From NCBI GenBank assembly GCA_022821085.1, contig JAJEEG010000006.1, forward strand, positions 2,563,330-2,627,329: 64,000 nt of DNA, written 5' to 3'. The notes beneath the pieces are model-generated. The model was not told the origin of the DNA and did not search any database. It saw nothing but the letters and a program-made list of their open reading frames with translations. Source of the stretch: Candidatus Latescibacterota bacterium (GTDB lineage Bacteria > JAAXHH01). This document shows, in pieces, positions 28,548-38,966 of this stretch. How positions within the stretch are numbered: position 1 is the stretch's first letter; each line of letters opens with the position of its first letter. The position numbers were made by a program, and so were the translations under genes.

Positions 28548-29491
28548 ATGAACAACCAATTCCAACTGCATCCCGAGATCGCATCAACCTTTGCCTTTGA
28601 CGTCGATCTGCTGTATTTTTTCGTAGTGGCCGTCAGCATATTCTTCATGGCCCTGATCTGCGTGCTGATCTTTCTTTTCGCCATGAAGTACCGGCGCCGC
28701 ACCGAGGACCAGCAGGCGGAAACGCAGACGCACGGCCACCTGGGCCTCGAAATCACGTGGTCCGCCATTCCGCTCGTCCTCATGCTGATCATGTTCGCCT
28801 GGGGCGTCTGGCTCTTCTTCCGGGTGTACCAGATCCCGGACGGCGCCATGGAGTACTACGTGGTCGGCAAGCAGTGGATGTGGCACGTGCAGCATCCCAC
28901 GGGCCAGCGGGAAATCAACGAAATGCACGTGCCGATCAACACGCCGGTGAAGCTGACCATGGCGTCCGAGGACGTCATTCACAGCTTCTTCATCCCGGCG
29001 TTCCGGGTGAAGAACGACGTAATCCCCGGACGGTACACTTCGTTGACCTTCGAGGCGACGAAGCCCGGCAAATACCACCTTTTCTGCGCCGAATACTGCG
29101 GCACCGAGCACTCATTGATGATCGGAAGCGTGTACGCCATGGAACCGGAAGACTACCAGAACTGGCTGGGCGGCGGCGTGGCCGACGAGACACCCGAGGA
29201 GGCCGGGGCGCGGCTCTTCTCGCAGCTGAACTGCGATACGTGCCACAGCGATCAGGCCAATGCCCGGGGGCCGTCCCTGAACGGCAAATTCGGCACGGAG
29301 GAAGTCCTTGCCAGCGGTGAACGCATCGTGATCGACGAAGCCTATATCCGGGAGTCCATCGTCAATCCCAGGGTCCGCCTCGTGGCCGGCTATCCGTCGA
29401 TCATGCCGACCTACCAGGGTCAGATCACGGAGACCAACATCTTCAATCTGATTTCCTATATCAAATCGCTGCCGAGTACGGAGGGCGCCCA

Positions 29492-29495
<4 letters not shown>
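28548..29495 (+). CDS. ctaC: Cytochrome c oxidase subunit II with fused cytochrome c domain
   Basis: A 315-residue caa3-type subunit II. Two transmembrane helices (about 20-45 and 72-93) are followed by the CuA cupredoxin domain with His145 in DVIHSFFIP and CxxxCxxxHxxM at C180, C184, H188 and M191. A C-terminal cytochrome c domain carries CDTCH (229-233) and a Met in PSIMPTYQ. The fused heme lets it take electrons directly from the ActE/ActA side without a soluble cytochrome. The stop overlaps the subunit I start by 4 bases. Confidence 0.94.
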
Positions 29496-31165
<1,670 letters not shown>

Positions 31166-31251
31166 TCCGCGCGGGCAGCACGCGCGTCGGCGTCGCACTC
31201 GGCCCGCGGGCGCACAGCGTGCCCGCAGTCCATCTGTGAAGGAGCACGATC

Positions 31252-31947
31252 TTGTCAGCCAGTACGGAAACGGCCGTCCACGGCCACGATGAACACGCCG
31301 CGCATCCCGAATACATGCGTCATCAGTTCGACGACATGGACCAGCAGAACGATGCCGCGAGCCTGGGGATGTGGCTGTTCCTGCTGACGGAAGTCATGTT
31401 CTTCGGCGGGTTCTTCCTGGGATATTCGATCTACCGGAGCGAGTATTACGAATCCTTCGTCATCGGAAGCCAGAATCTCGACGTCTTCCTGGGCGGCCTG
31501 AACACCGTCGCCCTGATCACCAGCAGCGTCACCATGGCCTTCGCCGTCCGGGCGGCCCAGCTCGGCAAGAAGAACCACATCCTGATCTTCCTGGTGCTGA
31601 CCCTCGTACTCGGCCTCGTGTTCATGGTGAACAAGTACATCGAGTATTCCCACAAACTGCACGACGGCCTGATTCCCGGATACAATTTCCTGTGGACCGG
31701 CCTGGGCGACGGGCAGACCATACAGTTGTTCTACGGTTTCTACTTCTGCATGACCGGAACGCACGGCCTGCACGTCCTCATTGGACTCGTGCTCATCGTC
31801 TGGCTGCTGATCCGCGTCTGGCAGGACAAGTTCACCACCGAGTACTACGCGCCGATCGAGAATTTCGGCCTGTACTGGCACTTTGTCGACCTGGTCTGGA
31901 TTTTCCTCTTCCCGCTGCTGTACCTCATCGGCGGACTGGCCGTATAG
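31252..31947 (+). CDS. ctaE: Cytochrome c oxidase subunit III
   Basis: A 231-residue subunit III with five or more helices and the conserved [19 protein letters not shown] start and [17 protein letters not shown] plus [18 protein letters not shown] end motifs. The start is TTG 31252, supported by GAAGGAG seven bases upstream; no ATG fits. It lies 86 bases after subunit I and ten bases before subunit IV. It stabilises the oxidase core and has no metal. Confidence 0.93.
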   Translation: MSASTETAVHGHDEHAAHPEYMRHQFDDMDQQNDAASLGMWLFLLTEVMFFGGFFLGYSIYRSEYYESFVIGSQNLDVFLGGLNTVALITSSVTMAFAVRAAQLGKKNHILIFLVLTLVLGLVFMVNKYIEYSHKLHDGLIPGYNFLWTGLGDGQTIQLFYGFYFCMTGTHGLHVLIGLVLIVWLLIRVWQDKFTTEYYAPIENFGLYWHFVDLVWIFLFPLLYLIGGLAV

Positions 31948-31957
31948 GAATCATATC

Positions 31958-32332
31958 ATGACTGAACACGCAGAACACGGTCATCAGGCCGAAGACGGCC
32001 ATCAAGCCGAAGGCGGCCACGGGGACCACCACGGCCCCCACATCGCTACTTCGGGCAACTACCTGACCATCTTCACGGCGCTGCTGGTCCTCACCGCCGT
32101 GACGGTGTGGGCGGCCACCATGGAACTGGGCTTTCTCAACACTCCGGTGGCCATGTTCATCGCCAGTGTCAAGGCGATCCTGGTGATCCTGTACTTCATG
32201 CACCTGAAGTTCAGCCCCGGCCAGACCAAGCTCGCCGCCGCCGCCGCCATCTTCTGGCTGCTGATCCTCCTCATCATCACCTTCTTCGACTACATCGGCC
32301 GCACCTGGCAGGACAATCCCGCGGGCTGGTAG
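31958..32332 (+). CDS. ctaF: Cytochrome c oxidase subunit IV
   Basis: A 124-residue prokaryotic oxidase subunit IV (CoxD/CtaF family). Three helices follow a His-rich N-terminus, with the family motif VKAILVILYFMHLKFS. The N-terminal GHQAEDGHQAEGGHGDHHG stretch is partly an 18-bp duplication and could bind metal, though low-complexity His is common here. ATG 31958 is chosen because it begins just after the subunit III stop. It closes the respiratory run. Confidence 0.9.
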   Translation: MTEHAEHGHQAEDGHQAEGGHGDHHGPHIATSGNYLTIFTALLVLTAVTVWAATMELGFLNTPVAMFIASVKAILVILYFMHLKFSPGQTKLAAAAAIFWLLILLIITFFDYIGRTWQDNPAGW

Positions 32333-32689
32333 CGGGCTGCGGGATGGTTGTAGACCTCGGTTAAGTCTTCAGCAAAGCCGTCGGTCGTGCCGCCTGATTG
32401 GCGAATCGTCCATACCTCCGGCTGACGGTCTGCCCTTCGACGTACCATCATTCATAGTCAAAAGGCCGCTACTGCCGAAAAACCGGTTGTGGCGCGGGTG
32501 CGGTACTGTCTGTTACCGGTGATGGATAAAAAAAAGAAAACCCACGATATATCCTTTACCAATTCTGACTATGCCTATTAGGACGTGAATGCTGCCGCGC
32601 ATTATCTGCAGCATAGCCGATACGCGTTCATGTACCATTCGTGTATGCCATCGACCAACCGGTCACTTCAGTTGCACAGGGAGGTAGTC
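32333..32689. other. Gene-free region after the respiratory cluster
   Basis: About 357 bases without a supported gene. The first 20 bases repeat the GCGGGCTG end of subunit IV. A small inverted repeat CGGTA/TACCG near 32500-32515 precedes an A-rich tract at about 32527-32540. This is the wrong orientation for a plus-strand terminator. The last 100 bases are AT-richer than average and may hold the promoter of the coiled-coil gene, but no clear -35/-10 pair was found. Confidence 0.5.
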
Positions 32690-33097
32690 ATGTTGAAAGG
32701 TATCTCGGATACGAACACGGAAGAACAGATATTGCGCTCAATAGATGTTCTCAAAGACGTTGTACTATCTACAAGAAATGACGTTAAGGAGGTTAACCAG
32801 CGGCTTGATCGCGTTGAAGCCGACATCGGGGAGATCCGAAACGAAATCAAGGAGGTCCGAACGGAAGTCAGTCAGCGGTTTGATCGCGTCGACATCGAGA
32901 TCAAAGATATCCGAAACGAATTCAAGGAGTTCCGATCGGACACCAATCAGCGGTTTGATCGCGTTGAAGCCGACATCGGGGAGATCCGAAACGACATCAA
33001 GGCGGTCCGAACGGAAGTCAGTCAGCGGTTTGATCGCGTTGAAGCCGACATCGGGGAGATCAAGGAAACGCTGCGAGAGATTAGCGGCCGCGGTTGA
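32690..33097 (+). CDS. Repeat-built coiled-coil protein, function unknown
   Basis: A 135-residue soluble protein, almost entirely charged helix. After a short head (MLKGISDTNTEEQILRSID), four copies of a 25-residue unit follow, of the type QRFDRVEADIGEIRNDIKAV, matching 75-bp nucleotide repeats at 32798, 32873, 32948 and 33023. A 25-residue period spans seven helical turns at about 3.57 residues per turn, as expected of a nearly straight or mixed heptad/hendecad coil. No membrane segment or signal peptide is present. ATG 32690 follows GGGAGG. Neighbours give no functional hint; a spacer or oligomerisation rod is the only inference. Confidence 0.75.
   Translation: MLKGISDTNTEEQILRSIDVLKDVVLSTRNDVKEVNQRLDRVEADIGEIRNEIKEVRTEVSQRFDRVDIEIKDIRNEFKEFRSDTNQRFDRVEADIGEIRNDIKAVRTEVSQRFDRVEADIGEIKETLREISGRG
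32798..33097 (+). repeat. 75-bp x4 coding tandem repeat
   Basis: Units start at 32798, 32873, 32948 and 33023 with CAGCGG(C/T)TTGATCGCG. Units 1, 3 and 4 share GTTGAAGCCGACATCGGGGA, while unit 2 is diverged (GTCGACATCGAGATCAAAG). Near identity at the DNA level implies recent expansion or homogenisation. Confidence 0.93.
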
Positions 33098-33135
33098 TGG
33101 GTTCGGGGAACGGTGGGTACTGTTATCGAGCCCGG

Positions 33136-34458
33136 CTAGATGTACCTCACCCAGCCTTTGGGCCGGCGTGCCTTGAAGCGGCGGAACCACAGGCACAGGG
33201 GGTAGAGCAGGACCAGCACACCGAGAGCGCCAAGGTACGCGGCGCCCACGCCTTGATTCATGAACATGCCCATGGCCAGCGCGCTGAACATCAGTATGTG
33301 CATGTGGATCAGGTAGAAGAAGAAGGCGGTCTGGCCGAATACGAGCAGGGGATTCCAGGTACGTACCGCACCCTTCATCGTACGCTGGTACCGGAAGAAA
33401 CCGGCCAGCATCACCGCCATCAGACCTAATTCCAGCAGTGCGAAGGTCAGACTTGGCGGGTACTTGCTGACATAAAGCCACTGCACCACGGAGTAGTCCT
33501 CTCGCAGGAGCAGCATGTTGCCATAGCCGTTCCAGGCGCGGAACAGTACGAATAGTCCCAGTGCCAGAAGCCCCGACATGAACAGCAGGCGCTCGACTGG
33601 CATCGAGGAGCGTGGCGGGCTGGCGGGCGCGGGCTCTGTGATAGCAGGTTGCGCGCCGGCGGGTGCTTCGATAGTCGAGCCTCTCGAAACACCGGGCGAC
33701 GACGCCGGGGCGACCGATTGTTGCACCAGGTAACGTCCCAGCAGCCAGCCCAGGATCATCATGCCCAGCCATGGCACAAAGGGGTACTGCACCCACAGGG
33801 GTATGGGGCCGATCTTGACGAGCAGCCCCGGATGAAAAAACGGGTTGAATATGCTTATCCAGCCCAGGTTGCGGACCTGGGCGGTCGCCTCGCTCATCGC
33901 TTCCTGATCGAATTCCCCGTCCGGAACCGGCATGTTCGTCACCTCGCGAATCATGTCGGCCGTTATGCCACCCAGGTGCATGATGCCCCAGAACACGGCT
34001 TCGTACAGGAACAGGATCGAAAGCGCGGCGATCAGCAACGTGCGTGTGGACAGGCGCCGCAAGGGGATCATGCAGATCAGGCCCATGGCGATGGCGAAGA
34101 GGACCTGGAGGCCGAACGGAGACCACCACAGCAGTTCGAAGGCCAGGATAACGAGTGCCCGCTTGAACAGGTGCCGGTCCAGGTCGCGGTCCCGGGCGCC
34201 GGCAAGTCGGCGCCGCTCGAAACTCAGCGCCAGCGCGGTCCCGGCCAGGAAGACGAAGGTCGGCGCGCACAGGTGGGTAATCCAGCGTGTGAAGAACTGG
34301 GCGGCCGGGAGAGCGGTCCCCGGTTCATGCGCGTACCACGAATCGCCGCTGAGCCGTCCGCCGTTGAACGCCAGGCTGGCGTGATCGATGGCCATCAGGA
34401 CCATGACGAGGCCGCGCATCCAGTCGATGGCGGCCATGCGGTTAGCGTCAGTGATCAC
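33136..34458 (-). CDS. DUF1624/heparan-acetyltransferase-like membrane protein
   Basis: A 440-residue polytopic membrane protein of the DUF1624 or HGSNAT-catalytic-domain family. The N-terminal signature IDWMRGLVMVLMAIDHASLAF and THLCAPTFVFLAGTAL contain the conserved Asp-His pair proposed for acetyl transfer across the membrane. About ten hydrophobic segments are present, with a Pro/Ala/Ser-rich soluble loop near residues 250-290. Bacterial members are uncharacterised; acylation of an envelope saccharide is the usual guess. It is convergent with the coiled-coil gene and divergent from the histidine decarboxylase gene. Confidence 0.83.
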   Translation of the reverse strand: MITDANRMAAIDWMRGLVMVLMAIDHASLAFNGGRLSGDSWYAHEPGTALPAAQFFTRWITHLCAPTFVFLAGTALALSFERRRLAGARDRDLDRHLFKRALVILAFELLWWSPFGLQVLFAIAMGLICMIPLRRLSTRTLLIAALSILFLYEAVFWGIMHLGGITADMIREVTNMPVPDGEFDQEAMSEATAQVRNLGWISIFNPFFHPGLLVKIGPIPLWVQYPFVPWLGMMILGWLLGRYLVQQSVAPASSPGVSRGSTIEAPAGAQPAITEPAPASPPRSSMPVERLLFMSGLLALGLFVLFRAWNGYGNMLLLREDYSVVQWLYVSKYPPSLTFALLELGLMAVMLAGFFRYQRTMKGAVRTWNPLLVFGQTAFFFYLIHMHILMFSALAMGMFMNQGVGAAYLGALGVLVLLYPLCLWFRRFKARRPKGWVRYI

Positions 34459-34686
34459 CGGTGGTCCGGCATCCCCCGCAACTTGTACCGTTCGGTTATT
34501 CGTAATTTCCTGACTCCCTTATCGATTTAACCTATTTTATACCTGGCGCGGTCGATCCAGGCCACGGATCTCTCCGGGATGCTGGAACGCTTCCGTCTTC
34601 ATCCCCGTCTAACTATGAGGGGCTTCAAAGGAGTAGCAGCAAGGGACGGACACAGCGCAATAAACCTGCGGAAAACACGACACGTT

Positions 34687-35853
34687 ATGACCACGAAACC
34701 CGCATTCCCTGACCCGATTGCCGATACGGCCGTTCTCGACGAACGGAGCACCGCAAGGCTGGATGCGCTCTACGAACGGCTTACGGCCCAGCGGAAGGTC
34801 TCCATCGGCTATCCGTGCAATCACCGGTTCGATTTCGCCCCGCTCTACCGCTTCATGGAGTTTGCCGTCAACAACCTGGGCGATCCGTTCTCGGGCAGCA
34901 ACTTCCGCATGAACACCCACGACTTCGAACGCGAGGTGATCATGACCTTTGCCCGCCTGACGGGGATCGGCAACGAAGAATGCTGGGGTTACGTTACCAA
35001 CGGCGGGACGGAGGGGAACATGTACGGCCTCTATCTCGCCCGGGAAATCTATCCGGACGGCATCGTCTATTTCTCCGAGGATACGCATTACAGCGTCAGC
35101 AAGATACTAAGGTTGCAACATACGCGCAATATTATGATTCGAAGCGGCCCTACCGGTGAAATGGACTACCGGGACCTGGAGGAGAGCATCCGCATCCACC
35201 GCGACGTGCCGCCCATCGTGTTCGCCAATGCCGGCACGACGATGACCGGCGCCATCGACCGGCTGGACCGCATTCGGGAAGTCCTTGAAAGACAGTGCAC
35301 GCCGAACGCGTATATCCATGTCGACGCGGCCTTTTCAGGCATGATCCTGCCCTTCGTGGACGATCCGCCGCCCTGGCATTTCGGCGATGGCGCCGACAGC
35401 ATTTCCATTTCTGGGCACAAGATGATCGGTTCTCCCCTGCCGTGCGGCGTGGCCCTGGTTCGGAAGACTCACATGGAACGAATTTCCCGTTCGGTCGAAT
35501 ACGTGGGCGCGCTCGATACCACGATAAGCGGATCCAGAAACGCGATTACACCCCTGATGCTCTGGTATGCCCTGCGCTTGCACGGCGACGACGGGTTCCG
35601 GGATCTGGTCGGCGAGTCCCTGCGGAAAGCGGCCTATGCGGAGAAGGCGCTGAACGAGACCGGCGTGAAGGCCTGGCGTAATCCATACTCGGTCACGGTC
35701 GTCTTTCCTCGGCCGCCGAAGTCCATAATGGACAAATGGGTGCTGGCCGGTTCCGGCGACATAGCGCACCTCATTGCCTTGCCCGGCGTTTCCCGGGATA
35801 CGCTTGAGGAATTCATTGACGATATGCAGCGAGCAAACGAGAAAACCGCATGA
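34687..35853 (+). CDS. hdc: PLP-dependent histidine decarboxylase
   Basis: A 388-residue group II decarboxylase closely resembling Gram-negative PLP histidine decarboxylases in length and motifs. The PLP lysine is K245 in SGHKMIG, the ring-stacking residue is H134 in EDTHYS, and the pyridine-N aspartate is D213 in HVDAAFSG. YVTNGGTEGNMYGLYLAR is the substrate/cofactor segment. The reaction would be histidine to histamine plus CO2. ATG 34687 gives the family length; the frame is open further up. Its stop overlaps the ACT-domain gene (ATGA), implying coupled synthesis. Related decarboxylases (serine, aspartate) share the fold, so substrate is likely but not proven. Confidence 0.87.
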   Translation: MTTKPAFPDPIADTAVLDERSTARLDALYERLTAQRKVSIGYPCNHRFDFAPLYRFMEFAVNNLGDPFSGSNFRMNTHDFEREVIMTFARLTGIGNEECWGYVTNGGTEGNMYGLYLAREIYPDGIVYFSEDTHYSVSKILRLQHTRNIMIRSGPTGEMDYRDLEESIRIHRDVPPIVFANAGTTMTGAIDRLDRIREVLERQCTPNAYIHVDAAFSGMILPFVDDPPPWHFGDGADSISISGHKMIGSPLPCGVALVRKTHMERISRSVEYVGALDTTISGSRNAITPLMLWYALRLHGDDGFRDLVGESLRKAAYAEKALNETGVKAWRNPYSVTVVFPRPPKSIMDKWVLAGSGDIAHLIALPGVSRDTLEEFIDDMQRANEKTA

Positions 35854-36254
35854 ATGAAATCATTATTCCGGTAAAAGAGCCTCCCGGCACCCTGGCGGCC
35901 GTCTCCGAATCACTCGCCCGTGCCGATATCAACATCGAATTCATTGAGGCCCGCGTGGTGGGGGAGAGCGGCATCATCGTATTGCGCGTGGACCGTTATG
36001 ACGCCGCGCTCAGGATACTGATGGATGCGGGGTACCGCGCGGTAACCGAGGACGCCCTTGTGCTCGACCTTGAGAACCGCCCCGGAGCGCTGGCGGAGGT
36101 GGCAAGGCGCCTGGCGGACGCCAGGATCGGCATACGCAGCCTTCGGATCGTCGAACAGGCCGGAGATCGAAGCCTGGTGGCGCTGGTCGCGGATGATCCG
36201 GACGCCGCCCGGCGGGTGCTCGCCGCGGAACGCGTGGGGGGTGGCGGGGCTTGA
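35850..36254 (+). CDS. Double ACT-domain protein
   Basis: A 134-residue protein made of two ACT domains. The first opens MNEIIIPVKEPPGTLAAVSESLARADINIEFIEA and the second LVLDLENRPGALAEVARRLADARIGI; both carry the PGxLA turn that binds amino acids at domain interfaces. There is no catalytic domain, so it resembles stand-alone ACT regulators. Overlap by four bases with the histidine decarboxylase gene suggests it senses histidine (or the product) and controls the enzyme directly. That partner assignment rests on gene order only. It ends seven bases from the convergent glutamine synthetase gene. Confidence 0.85.
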   Translation: MNEIIIPVKEPPGTLAAVSESLARADINIEFIEARVVGESGIIVLRVDRYDAALRILMDAGYRAVTEDALVLDLENRPGALAEVARRLADARIGIRSLRIVEQAGDRSLVALVADDPDAARRVLAAERVGGGGA

Positions 36255-36261
36255 ATAAAGC

Positions 36262-37611
36262 CTACAGCAGGGACATGTAGGTTTTCAGTTCGTAGTCGGT
36301 GACCTGAGACCGGTAGCGTTCCCACTCTTCCTGCTTGTTCTCGATCAGCTTGTCGAAGACCTCTTCGCCGAGACAATTCACCAGCAACTCGCTTCCTTCC
36401 GCCAGCTTGATCGCCTCGTTCAGGTCTTTGGGCAGGGACTGTATGCCCAGCTTCCGGCGTTCCTCCTGGGACATGCTGGACAGGTCGACCTCCGCCGGTG
36501 GACCGAGATCGTACCCGTTTTCGATACCCGCCAGGCCCGCGGAGAGGATGACGGCAAAGGCCAGGTAGGGGTTGCAGGATGGATCGGGGGCGCGGTACTC
36601 CACGCGCATGGCTTCATGTTTCGAGGGGTTGTAGGTAGGCAGCCGAATCATGTCCGCCCGGTTGTGCAACGCCCACGAAACGAAGAGCGGCGCCTCGTAG
36701 CCGGCGATGAGCCGCTTGTACGAGTTTACCCACTGGTTCGTGACCAGCATGGTCTCGGGGGCGTGGCGCATCAGCCCGGCGACGAAGGACCGGCCCGTAT
36801 CCGACAGGTGGTATTCCATGCCTTCGTCGAAAAAGGCGTTTTCGTCGCCGCGGAAAAGCGAAAGGTGTATATGCATCCCGCTCCCGTTGTGGCCGGCGTG
36901 GGGCTTGGGCATGAAGGTGGCGTACACGTTGTGCCGAAGGGCCACTTCCTTCACGACGAGGCGGTAGGCCATCGTATAGTCCGCCATGGTCATGGCGTCG
37001 GTATACCGCAGGGAGATCTCGCTCTGGCTGGGACCGCCCTCGTGATGGCTGAACTCGACACCGATACCAATCTCTTCGAGGGCCATCACGGTGTCGCGCC
37101 GCAGGTCCGTCGCCCAGTCCAGGGGCGTCAAGTCGAAGTACCCGCCCTGGTCGAGGGGCTGGGGCGGACCTTCGCTTGACTTGAGGTAGTAGTATTCCAG
37201 TTCGGGCTGGACATAGAAGGTGAACCCGTGCTCGGCCGCGCGCTTGAGGCTCCGCTTGAGGATCTGGCGGGGGTCGCCCTCGTAGGGCCTGGCACCGTCG
37301 GGTTCAAGGATGTCGCAGAACATGCTGCCCACGGCGCTCTTCCGGGCGTCCTGACGCCACGGCAGGATCTGGAACGTGCTGGGATCCGGCATGGCGATCA
37401 TGTCCTCCTCGCTGTGCCGTATGAATCCCTCGATGGACGAGCCGTCGAAGACTTCGCCGTCCTTCAGGGCGTCTTCCAGTTCCTCCACGGTAATGGAAAA
37501 ACTCTTCAGAAAACCCAGAATGTCCGTAAACCACAACTGGATGATCTTGACGTTGTGTTCCTGGGCCGTGTGGAGGACGTAATCCTTCGCCGCATCCGAT
37601 GTGTCGTTCAT
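36262..37611 (-). CDS. glnA: Glutamine synthetase type I, alpha-like
   Basis: A 449-residue GSI enzyme that forms glutamine from glutamate, ammonia and ATP. Visible motifs are FDGSSIEGF, the Glu metal ligands in FYVQPELEYYY, HHEGGPSQSEI, the ATP loop KPHAGHNGSGMHIHLS and RVEYRAPDPSCNPYLAF. The C-terminal segment GPPAEVDLSSMSQEERRKLG has no NLYDLP-type adenylylation tyrosine, and the protein is short, so it belongs with the feedback-inhibited GSI-alpha group rather than the adenylylated GSI-beta. It follows a 36-residue basic ORF by 28 bases. Confidence 0.95.
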   Translation of the reverse strand: MNDTSDAAKDYVLHTAQEHNVKIIQLWFTDILGFLKSFSITVEELEDALKDGEVFDGSSIEGFIRHSEEDMIAMPDPSTFQILPWRQDARKSAVGSMFCDILEPDGARPYEGDPRQILKRSLKRAAEHGFTFYVQPELEYYYLKSSEGPPQPLDQGGYFDLTPLDWATDLRRDTVMALEEIGIGVEFSHHEGGPSQSEISLRYTDAMTMADYTMAYRLVVKEVALRHNVYATFMPKPHAGHNGSGMHIHLSLFRGDENAFFDEGMEYHLSDTGRSFVAGLMRHAPETMLVTNQWVNSYKRLIAGYEAPLFVSWALHNRADMIRLPTYNPSKHEAMRVEYRAPDPSCNPYLAFAVILSAGLAGIENGYDLGPPAEVDLSSMSQEERRKLGIQSLPKDLNEAIKLAEGSELLVNCLGEEVFDKLIENKQEEWERYRSQVTDYELKTYMSLL

Positions 37612-37639
37612 GCCTTACCTGCAGGGGGTTCCACTATGG

Positions 37640-37750
37640 CTACTTGGACGGCTTTACCTTGCGCTTCCTCTTCATGTCGCGGATCGCGGCCTTGCGCCTC
37701 TGCTCCTTGCGGAACCGCTGTCTCCGGAGTTCCTTCTGGCGTTCGCGCAT
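37640..37750 (-). CDS. 36-residue Arg/Lys-rich small protein upstream of glnA
   Basis: ATG 37750 to TAG 37640 encodes 36 residues, about half Arg or Lys, starting MRERQKELRRQRFRKEQ and ending VKPSK. GGGAG lies six bases before the ATG, a better ribosome-binding site than that of glnA, and the ORF ends 28 bases before glnA on the same strand. Small basic proteins of this look (short, RxRRxK, no hydrophobics) exist in several phyla and could bind nucleic acid or ribosomes. I cannot assign a family. It may be a leader peptide or a real small protein; coding status is unproven. Confidence 0.55.
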   Translation of the reverse strand: MRERQKELRRQRFRKEQRRKAAIRDMKRKRKVKPSK

Positions 37751-37867
37751 ACCTGCTCCCTGGTGCGTGTCCGGCGCCTGGTCCGGACGGTTTATCAGGA
37801 CTCCCGCCGGCCTGGTAAACCGTGCTCGACGGCGAGTCTTTCCAACTCAGATCCCATCAGATAGTCA

Positions 37868-37896
37868 TTGATTGCAGCATCAAGGACGATTATACA
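37868..37896 (+). promoter_or_regulatory. Sigma70-like promoter toward the ornithine cyclodeaminase gene
   Basis: TTGATT (37868-37873), 17-base spacer, TATACA (37891-37896). Predicted leader of about 75 bases to GTG 37980. The -10 overlaps the minus-strand -10 described separately. Confidence 0.45.
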
Positions 37897-37917
37897 ATCT
37901 AAACCGGGTCGCCTGCC
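37889..37917 (-). promoter_or_regulatory. Possible promoter toward the small ORF and glnA
   Basis: A perfect TATAAT on the minus strand (37894-37889) with only a weak -35 at 17 bases (37917-37912). It shares six bases with the divergent plus-strand -10, so the two polymerases would compete. A weak -35 with a perfect -10 often signals activator dependence. Confidence 0.35.
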
Positions 37918-37979
37918 CGGGCAATCAGTTTCTCGGACGCTCAACACACCAGGATATCGCCTTCTGACTGGAGTCTTGC

Positions 37980-38966
37980 GTGAGCCAGGTACGTCTTCTG
38001 TCGAGAACGGATATGGCTTCCGTCCTCACCATGCCGGATGTGATCGAAGCCGTGGAGGAGGGGTTTCGATCCGCGGGCGGGAAAGACGACGTTCCCGTCC
38101 GCCTGCCCGTCCACGTAGCGGACCGGCCCGCGGTCGCGCTCTTCATGCCGGCCTACCTCCACGGATCGCATACGCTGGGCGCCAAGGTCGTTTCCGCGTT
38201 CCACGACAATCCCGCCAGGGGCCTTCCGATGATTACGGGATTCTACGTGCTGTGCGACGCGGAGACCGGCCGGCTCATGGGCCTGATGGACGCCACCTTC
38301 CTCACCGGCATACGGACGGCGGCGGCGTCCGCGGTGGCCACGAAGTACCTGGCCCGCGAGGATGCCAGGGTGCTGGGCATCATCGGTACAGGTGTCCAGG
38401 GCCGGTTCCACGTGGACGCGATCCGGGCCATACGCCCCATCGAACGGATCGTCGTATACAACCGGACGCACGAGCGCGGACGCGCATTCGCAGATGACCT
38501 CGCATCCCGGGGAATGTCCTGCCGCCTGGCGGAAACCGCCGCCGAATGCGCGGCCGAAGCGGATGTGCTGGCGGCCTGCACGTCCAGCAAAACGCCCCTC
38601 TTCGAGGGCGGCCTGGTTCGCTCCGGCACGCACGTGAACGCCGTGGGCGTCTTCACCGCCGACTCGCAGGAACTGGACTCCGGGCTGATCCAGCGGGCCC
38701 GCGTTTTCGTCGATACGTACGAAGGCGCTTTGGAGGAAGCGGGCGACATCATCGTTCCCCTGCGGGCAGGAGATATTACAAGGGATCACGTCCTGGCCGA
38801 ATTGACCGAACTGGTGACCGGAAGGAAGGAAGGACGAACCAGTGACGAGGAGATCACCGTGTTCAAATCCGTGGGTTTCGCCATGGAAGACGCGGTCACC
38901 GCGCGGCTAGCCTATGAACGGGCAACGGCTTCCGGTGTCGGCGCGACCTTCGACCTGGAAGCATGA
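37980..38966 (+). CDS. Ornithine cyclodeaminase/mu-crystallin family protein
   Basis: A 328-residue NAD(P)-dependent protein of the OCD/mu-crystallin family. The N-terminal half carries LPVHVADRPAVALFMPAYL and GAKVVSAFHDNP, then MDATFLTGIRTAAASAVATKYLA. The Rossmann fold GIIGTGVQGRFHVDAI falls near residue 130, and NAVGVFTADSQELD follows. The family includes ornithine cyclodeaminase, alanine dehydrogenase and ketimine reductase; the sequence does not settle which. The start is GTG 37980 with GGAG six bases upstream. Its stop overlaps the start of the glycosyltransferase gene by four bases, an unexplained pairing. Confidence 0.88.
   Translation: MSQVRLLSRTDMASVLTMPDVIEAVEEGFRSAGGKDDVPVRLPVHVADRPAVALFMPAYLHGSHTLGAKVVSAFHDNPARGLPMITGFYVLCDAETGRLMGLMDATFLTGIRTAAASAVATKYLAREDARVLGIIGTGVQGRFHVDAIRAIRPIERIVVYNRTHERGRAFADDLASRGMSCRLAETAAECAAEADVLAACTSSKTPLFEGGLVRSGTHVNAVGVFTADSQELDSGLIQRARVFVDTYEGALEEAGDIIVPLRAGDITRDHVLAELTELVTGRKEGRTSDEEITVFKSVGFAMEDAVTARLAYERATASGVGATFDLEA

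Noticed and set aside
32480-32545. Hairpin plus A-tract as terminator of the act-cox operon
   Set aside because: The A-tract is on the coding strand, so a plus-strand transcript would have A not U after the stem.
37599-37871. Plus-strand frames of 87-90 codons between glnA and the OCD gene
   Set aside because: No ribosome-binding site or similarity; they are the opposite strand of the small basic ORF and promoter region.
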